Source of the DNA: an uncultured Bacteroides sp.
GTDB taxonomy: Bacteria > Bacteroidota > Bacteroidia > Bacteroidales > Bacteroidaceae
Direction of reading: 5' to 3'
DNA length: 6,871 nt
NCBI GenBank assembly: GCA_947071285.1
Contig: CAMTFK010000242.1
Location: forward strand, 1-6,871
Below are positions 5,368 through 6,871 of the stretch, in pieces; the first letter of the stretch is position 1, and each line of letters opens with the position of its first letter. The notes under the pieces were generated by a model. The model was not told the DNA's origin. It saw nothing but the letters and a program-made list of their open reading frames with translations, and made no database searches. A program made the translations under genes and the position numbers.

Positions 5368-6871
5368 ATGAAAAGCGACCTATTAGCTTACCGCCACATC
5401 GGCATCAGCGAGAAAGATGAAGAAAAGATGCTCCGCAAAATAGGAGTCAGCAGTCTGGATGAGTTGATAGACAAAACCATCCCTGCAAATATTCGTCTGA
5501 AAGAACCGTTGGCATTGCCCGAACCAATGACAGAATATGAGTTCGGACAGCACATCACCCGATTGGCGTGCAAAAACAAACTTTACACTACGTACATCGG
5601 CCTCGGCTGGTACAACACCATCACCCCCGCCGTTATTCAACGGAACGTATTCGAGAATCCGGTATGGTATACCTCGTATACCCCCTACCAGACAGAAGTT
5701 TCGCAAGGACGCCTCGAAGCATTGATGAACTTCCAGACGGCCGTCTGCGACCTGACGGGTATGCCTCTTGCCAACTGTTCACTGCTGGATGAAGCTACGG
5801 CTGCTGCCGAAGCCGTCTCCATGATGTATGCCCTACGTCCGCGCGACATGCAGAAGTCCGGTGCAAACGTTGTGTTTGTAGACGAAAAGATTTTCCCACA
5901 GACATTGGCAGTAATGACCACACGCGCCATTCCGCAAGGTATCCAAATACGCACAGGTAAATATTCTGAGCTGGAATTCACTCCGGATATCTTTGCCTGC
6001 GTATTGCAATATCCCAATGCAAGCGGAAGCGCAGAGGACTACAGCAGCTTTGTGAACATAGCGCATGCAGCCAATTGCAAAGTAGCTGTTGCCGCCGACA
6101 TCCTGAGCCTTGCCCTGCTCGTTCCTCCGGGTGAATGGGGAGCTGACATCGTGTTCGGAACCACCCAGCGCCTCGGTACGCCGATGTTCTATGGCGGCCC
6201 GTCTGCCGGATATTTCGCCACACGTGATGAGTACAAGCGCAACATGCCGGGACGCATCATCGGCTGGTCAAAAGATAAATACGGAAAATTGTGTTACCGC
6301 ATGGCATTGCAAACTCGCGAACAGCACATCAAACGGGAAAAGGCAACTTCAAATATCTGTACCGCACAGGCTTTACTGGCTACAATGGCAGGTTTCTATG
6401 CCGTATACCACGGACCGGAAGGTATCCACAGCATTGCAGAACGCATCCACAGCATCGCCGCATATCTGGAGAAGGCCATCAATAAACTGGGATATAAACA
6501 GGTGAATGCCCATTATTTCGACACCCTGCGTTTCGCATTGCCCGATACGGTTTCGGCACAACAGATACGTACCATTGCCCTGAGTAAAGAAGTCAACCTG
6601 CGCTATTTCCATAATGGAGATGTAGGTATGAGTATCGACGAAACAACAGATGTATCTGCTGCCAACGTCCTGCTTTCCATTTTTGCCATTGCCGCCGGTA
6701 AGGACTGGACAAAGGCAGAAGATATTCCCGTTAGCAGCACTATAAGCAAGGCTTTGGAGCGCCGTAGTTCCTATCTGACACACGAAGTCTTCAATAAATA
6801 TCATACGGAAACGGAAATGATGCGTTACATCAAGCGTCTCGACCGTATGGACATCTCCCTCGCCCATTCCA
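5368..6871 (+). CDS. gcvP: Glycine dehydrogenase (decarboxylating) P-protein, N-terminal half (3' end cut by window edge)
   Basis: P-protein of the glycine cleavage system: it decarboxylates glycine using pyridoxal phosphate and passes the aminomethyl group to the lipoyl arm of GcvH. About 501 codons are visible, of roughly 950 expected for a full single-chain P-protein. Visible hallmarks: YRHIGIS at the N-terminus, GLGWYNT (residues 78-84), YTSYTPYQTEVSQGRLEAL (101-119), LLDEATAAAEA (139-149), GADIVFGTTQRLGTPMFYGG (about 258-277), and ALQTREQHIKREKATSNICT after residue 310. The PLP-binding lysine lies in the C-terminal half, outside the window. The ATG follows an A/T-rich leader (ATCAAAATATAGAT) and I see no TAnnTTTG box in the 134 bp before it; expression may rely on read-through from upstream or on an unrecognised promoter. 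Neither gcvT nor gcvH is in the window. Confidence 0.97.
   Translation, partial: MKSDLLAYRHIGISEKDEEKMLRKIGVSSLDELIDKTIPANIRLKEPLALPEPMTEYEFGQHITRLACKNKLYTTYIGLGWYNTITPAVIQRNVFENPVWYTSYTPYQTEVSQGRLEALMNFQTAVCDLTGMPLANCSLLDEATAAAEAVSMMYALRPRDMQKSGANVVFVDEKIFPQTLAVMTTRAIPQGIQIRTGKYSELEFTPDIFACVLQYPNASGSAEDYSSFVNIAHAANCKVAVAADILSLALLVPPGEWGADIVFGTTQRLGTPMFYGGPSAGYFATRDEYKRNMPGRIIGWSKDKYGKLCYRMALQTREQHIKREKATSNICTAQALLATMAGFYAVYHGPEGIHSIAERIHSIAAYLEKAINKLGYKQVNAHYFDTLRFALPDTVSAQQIRTIALSKEVNLRYFHNGDVGMSIDETTDVSAANVLLSIFAIAAGKDWTKAEDIPVSSTISKALERRSSYLTHEVFNKYHTETEMMRYIKRLDRMDISLAHS

Overview
The window looks like chromosomal DNA of a Bacteroides-type bacterium (order Bacteroidales). The evidence is an outer-membrane TonB-dependent receptor with an N-terminal carboxypeptidase-regulatory-like domain, a small Cys-rich protein of a type I associate with Bacteroidota, several copies of the Bacteroides promoter element TAnnTTTG, starts without a clear Shine-Dalgarno sequence, and AT-rich intergenic repeats. 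Species cannot be fixed from the sequence alone.

Left arm, minus strand (1-2885): a nearly complete TonB-dependent receptor (2202 down to the left edge, 734 codons, intact frame) lies downstream of a 135-residue Cys/His-rich exported protein (2869-2462) of the HYC_CC_PP type. Together they look like a small envelope module; handling of a metal ion is my inference. The 259-bp gap between them holds an unusual array of 11-bp units with a CCGTA core: eight in one direction, then four in the other. A candidate promoter sits on each side of the array, both pointing towards the receptor. The array could therefore be either a helically phased DNA element upstream of the proximal promoter or a structured RNA leader made from the distal one.

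Centre (2870-3008): a divergent regulatory region. Each direction has a TAnnTTTG box, one with an inverted repeat in its -10/-35 space and the other with an 11-bp direct repeat.

Right arm, plus strand (3009-6871): a lipoprotein with the PdaC/RsiV-like (DUF4163 + DUF3298) architecture, rsmG (16S rRNA G527 N7-methyltransferase), an MBL-fold hydrolase of the glyoxalase II-like type with all metal ligands, and the N-terminal half of gcvP (glycine decarboxylase P-protein), which runs off the right edge. An AT-rich repeat separates the lipoprotein gene from rsmG and supplies the lipoprotein's last codons. A 96-bp inverted-repeat element separates the hydrolase gene from gcvP. The right-arm genes are mostly housekeeping and their co-orientation need not mean shared function. 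The most unusual feature of the window is the 11-bp array between the two envelope genes.
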